Positions 6,513-7,395 of a DNA stretch of 7,395 nt are shown one piece after another. The stretch is from contig RFJX01000131.1 of assembly GCA_003694425.1 (NCBI GenBank), positions 1-7,395 on the forward strand, in the 5' to 3' direction. The position numbers were made by a program, and so were the translations under genes. Source of the stretch: Gammaproteobacteria bacterium (lineage in GTDB: Bacteria > Pseudomonadota > Gammaproteobacteria > J113). The notes beneath the pieces are model-generated. The model ran no database searches, was not told where the DNA came from, and worked only from the letters and a program-made list of their open reading frames with translations. Each line of letters begins with the position of its first letter. Position 1 is the stretch's first letter.

Positions 6513-7182
6513 CGCCCCCTCCGGTCATCGGTACGAATGCCACCGGCAGGACTTCACGGCTCCTGATCCGGCCACCTGCCTCCTTCTCCAGCAGGGTCAG
6601 CACCTGCGGTCCCCAGGGCCGGCCTATCGGGATCACCATGCGGTGTCCCTCCCGCAGTTGCTCGACCAGGGCGGTGGGGATGGAAGGCGCGGCCGCGGTG
6701 ACGATGACCCCGTCGTAGGGGGCGTGCTCCGGCCAGCCCAGGTGGCCGTCCCCCTGGCGCACGTGGACATTGTCGTAGCCGAGCGCCTCGAGCCGCTTCC
6801 TCGCCCGCTCCGCCAGGGCGGGGACGATCTCCACCGTATAGACCTCGGCCACGATGCGGGAGAGGATCGCCGCCTGATAGCCGGAGCCGGCGCCGATCTC
6901 CAGCACCCGGCTCTCCCGCCCGACCTGCAGCAGCTCGGTCATCAGGGCGACGATGTAGGGCTGGGAGATGGTCTGGCCATGACCGATCGGCAACGGGATG
7001 TTGAGCCAGGCGGCGTGCTGCTCGCCATCCGGGACGAAGGCGTCCCGCGGCACCGTCCGCAGGGCCTCCTTCACCGCCTCGCTCAACCCGGATACGCCCG
7101 TATAGCGGGCGGTCTCCCGGATCTCCTGTTCGACCTCCCGCAGGAGCTGTTCCGCTGCCTGCTGCCCGCCTTCCTGTTCCAT
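6496..7182 (-). CDS. pcm: Protein L-isoaspartate O-methyltransferase (PIMT)
   Basis: A 228-residue cytoplasmic SAM methyltransferase that repairs age-damaged proteins by methylating L-isoaspartyl (and D-aspartyl) residues. The active-site motif LNIPLPIGHGQTISQP (60-75) is diagnostic of PIMT. SAM-binding motif I is VLEIGAGSGYQAAIL (93-107), the acidic strand-end YTVEI is at 115-119, motif II with YDGVIVTAAAP at 156-166, and MVIPIG (182-187) closes the fold. It is about 20 residues longer than E. coli Pcm, through an N-terminal helix (MEQEGGQQAAEQLLREV) and a short C-terminal tail. I chose ATG 7182 because GGAGG lies 8 bases before it; the GTG at 7191 is too close to that site. It is first in an operon with nfeD and the slipin rather than in the common surE-pcm-nlpD-rpoS order. 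It could be a second paralog in this genome. Confidence 0.95.
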   Translation of the reverse strand: MEQEGGQQAAEQLLREVEQEIRETARYTGVSGLSEAVKEALRTVPRDAFVPDGEQHAAWLNIPLPIGHGQTISQPYIVALMTELLQVGRESRVLEIGAGSGYQAAILSRIVAEVYTVEIVPALAERARKRLEALGYDNVHVRQGDGHLGWPEHAPYDGVIVTAAAPSIPTALVEQLREGHRMVIPIGRPWGPQVLTLLEKEAGGRIRSREVLPVAFVPMTGGGDAADR

Positions 7183-7190
7183 CCGCCACA

Positions 7191-7195
7191 CCTCC
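7191..7195 (-). promoter_or_regulatory. pcm: Ribosome binding site deciding the pcm start
   Basis: Reads GGAGG on the minus strand, 8 bases before ATG 7182-7180 but only one base before the in-frame GTG 7191-7189. The spacing favours the ATG. Confidence 0.6.
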
Positions 7196-7217
7196 GCCGA
7201 GCCGGCACCCCTGTTCC

Positions 7218-7223
7218 ATTGTA
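7218..7223 (-). promoter_or_regulatory. Candidate -10 box for the pcm-nfeD-slipin operon
   Basis: TACAAT on the minus strand matches the -10 consensus at five of six positions, 35 bases before the pcm ATG. The best -35-like match, TTGCGG at 7249-7244, is three of six and leaves a 20-base spacer, longer than usual. The site is plausible because this 113-base gap is the only non-coding sequence upstream of the operon, but the evidence is thin. Confidence 0.3.
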
Positions 7224-7295
7224 GATGGGGGCTGGGCGCGGATCCGCAAGTCCGGTAGCATCCGGTATCCGAACCCAGACCCGGTCGACCCGCCC

Positions 7296-7395
7296 ATGCG
7301 CCACAAACCCCTCGACCCGCAGCAACGCCTCGGCAGAGAGAATCTCCTCTATCTGCTCGGCTCCGCCATCGTCGTGATCGGCGGTTACGTATTCC
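7296..7395 (+). CDS. Start of a small or N-terminally anchored membrane protein (partial, runs off right edge)
   Basis: From ATG 7296 an open frame continues to the window edge, giving about 33 residues: a polar basic start (MRHKPLDPQQRLGREN) followed by a hydrophobic stretch beginning LLYLLGSAIVVIGGYVF. That looks like an N-terminal membrane anchor. No good ribosome binding site is visible (upstream sequence is GACCCGCCC), and no family can be named from this much. It is divergent from pcm. The frame is also open further upstream without an ATG, so the start is provisional. Confidence 0.5.
   Translation, partial: MRHKPLDPQQRLGRENLLYLLGSAIVVIGGYVF

Noticed and set aside
7244..7265. Short direct repeat (TCCGGTA, at 7251 and 7261) as a possible operator in the divergent region
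   Set aside because: Two copies of a 7-base unit in GC-rich sequence are not enough to separate from chance, and the repeat does not sit against a convincing promoter.

Overview
The window is compact, GC-rich bacterial chromosome with almost no intergenic space. It encodes ordinary housekeeping and membrane functions and shows no sign of a mobile element, tRNA, rRNA or CRISPR array. The gene content fits a high-GC gammaproteobacterium: a pteridine reductase-type SDR beside a MidA-like methyltransferase, a UppP with the Q-G-F-T-E-F-L-P/SSSAHL signature, and a long-form NfeD paired with a slipin. A sulfur-oxidising or Chromatiales/Ectothiorhodospiraceae-like lineage is plausible, but that is inference from family resemblance only.

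Left block (1-3885). A short-chain dehydrogenase of the pteridine reductase type runs off the left edge on the minus strand. Divergent from it, four plus-strand genes follow in close order: a MidA/NDUFAF7-family SAM methyltransferase, a small lipoprotein of unknown function whose start lies inside the methyltransferase gene, uppP (undecaprenyl-diphosphatase, recycling the cell-wall lipid carrier), and a single-pass membrane protein of unknown function that begins within a few bases of the uppP stop. This looks like one transcription unit, although only the uppP product has an assigned envelope role.

Middle (3886-4348). A 100-base leader with a possible -10 box and GC-rich inverted repeats precedes a 120-residue soluble protein of unknown function with five cysteines and a strong ribosome binding site. 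Its 3' end overlaps the end of the next, convergent operon by 13 bases.

Right block (4336-7182, minus strand). Transcription order is pcm (protein L-isoaspartate methyltransferase), nfeD (membrane-bound ClpP-class serine protease with a C-terminal OB fold), then a slipin (SPFH/stomatin-type membrane protein). The reading frames overlap by 17 and 4 bases, so they are almost certainly co-translated. NfeD and slipin form a known partnership in which NfeD can cleave the hydrophobic C-terminal end of its slipin; the protein-repair methyltransferase at the head of the operon is the less usual element. A divergent gene, encoding a protein that begins with a membrane segment, starts near 7296 and runs off the right edge.

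I did not find a clear novel multi-gene system. The best leads are the pcm-nfeD-slipin coupling, the Cys-containing 120-residue protein with its structured leader, and the two uncharacterised envelope proteins flanking uppP.
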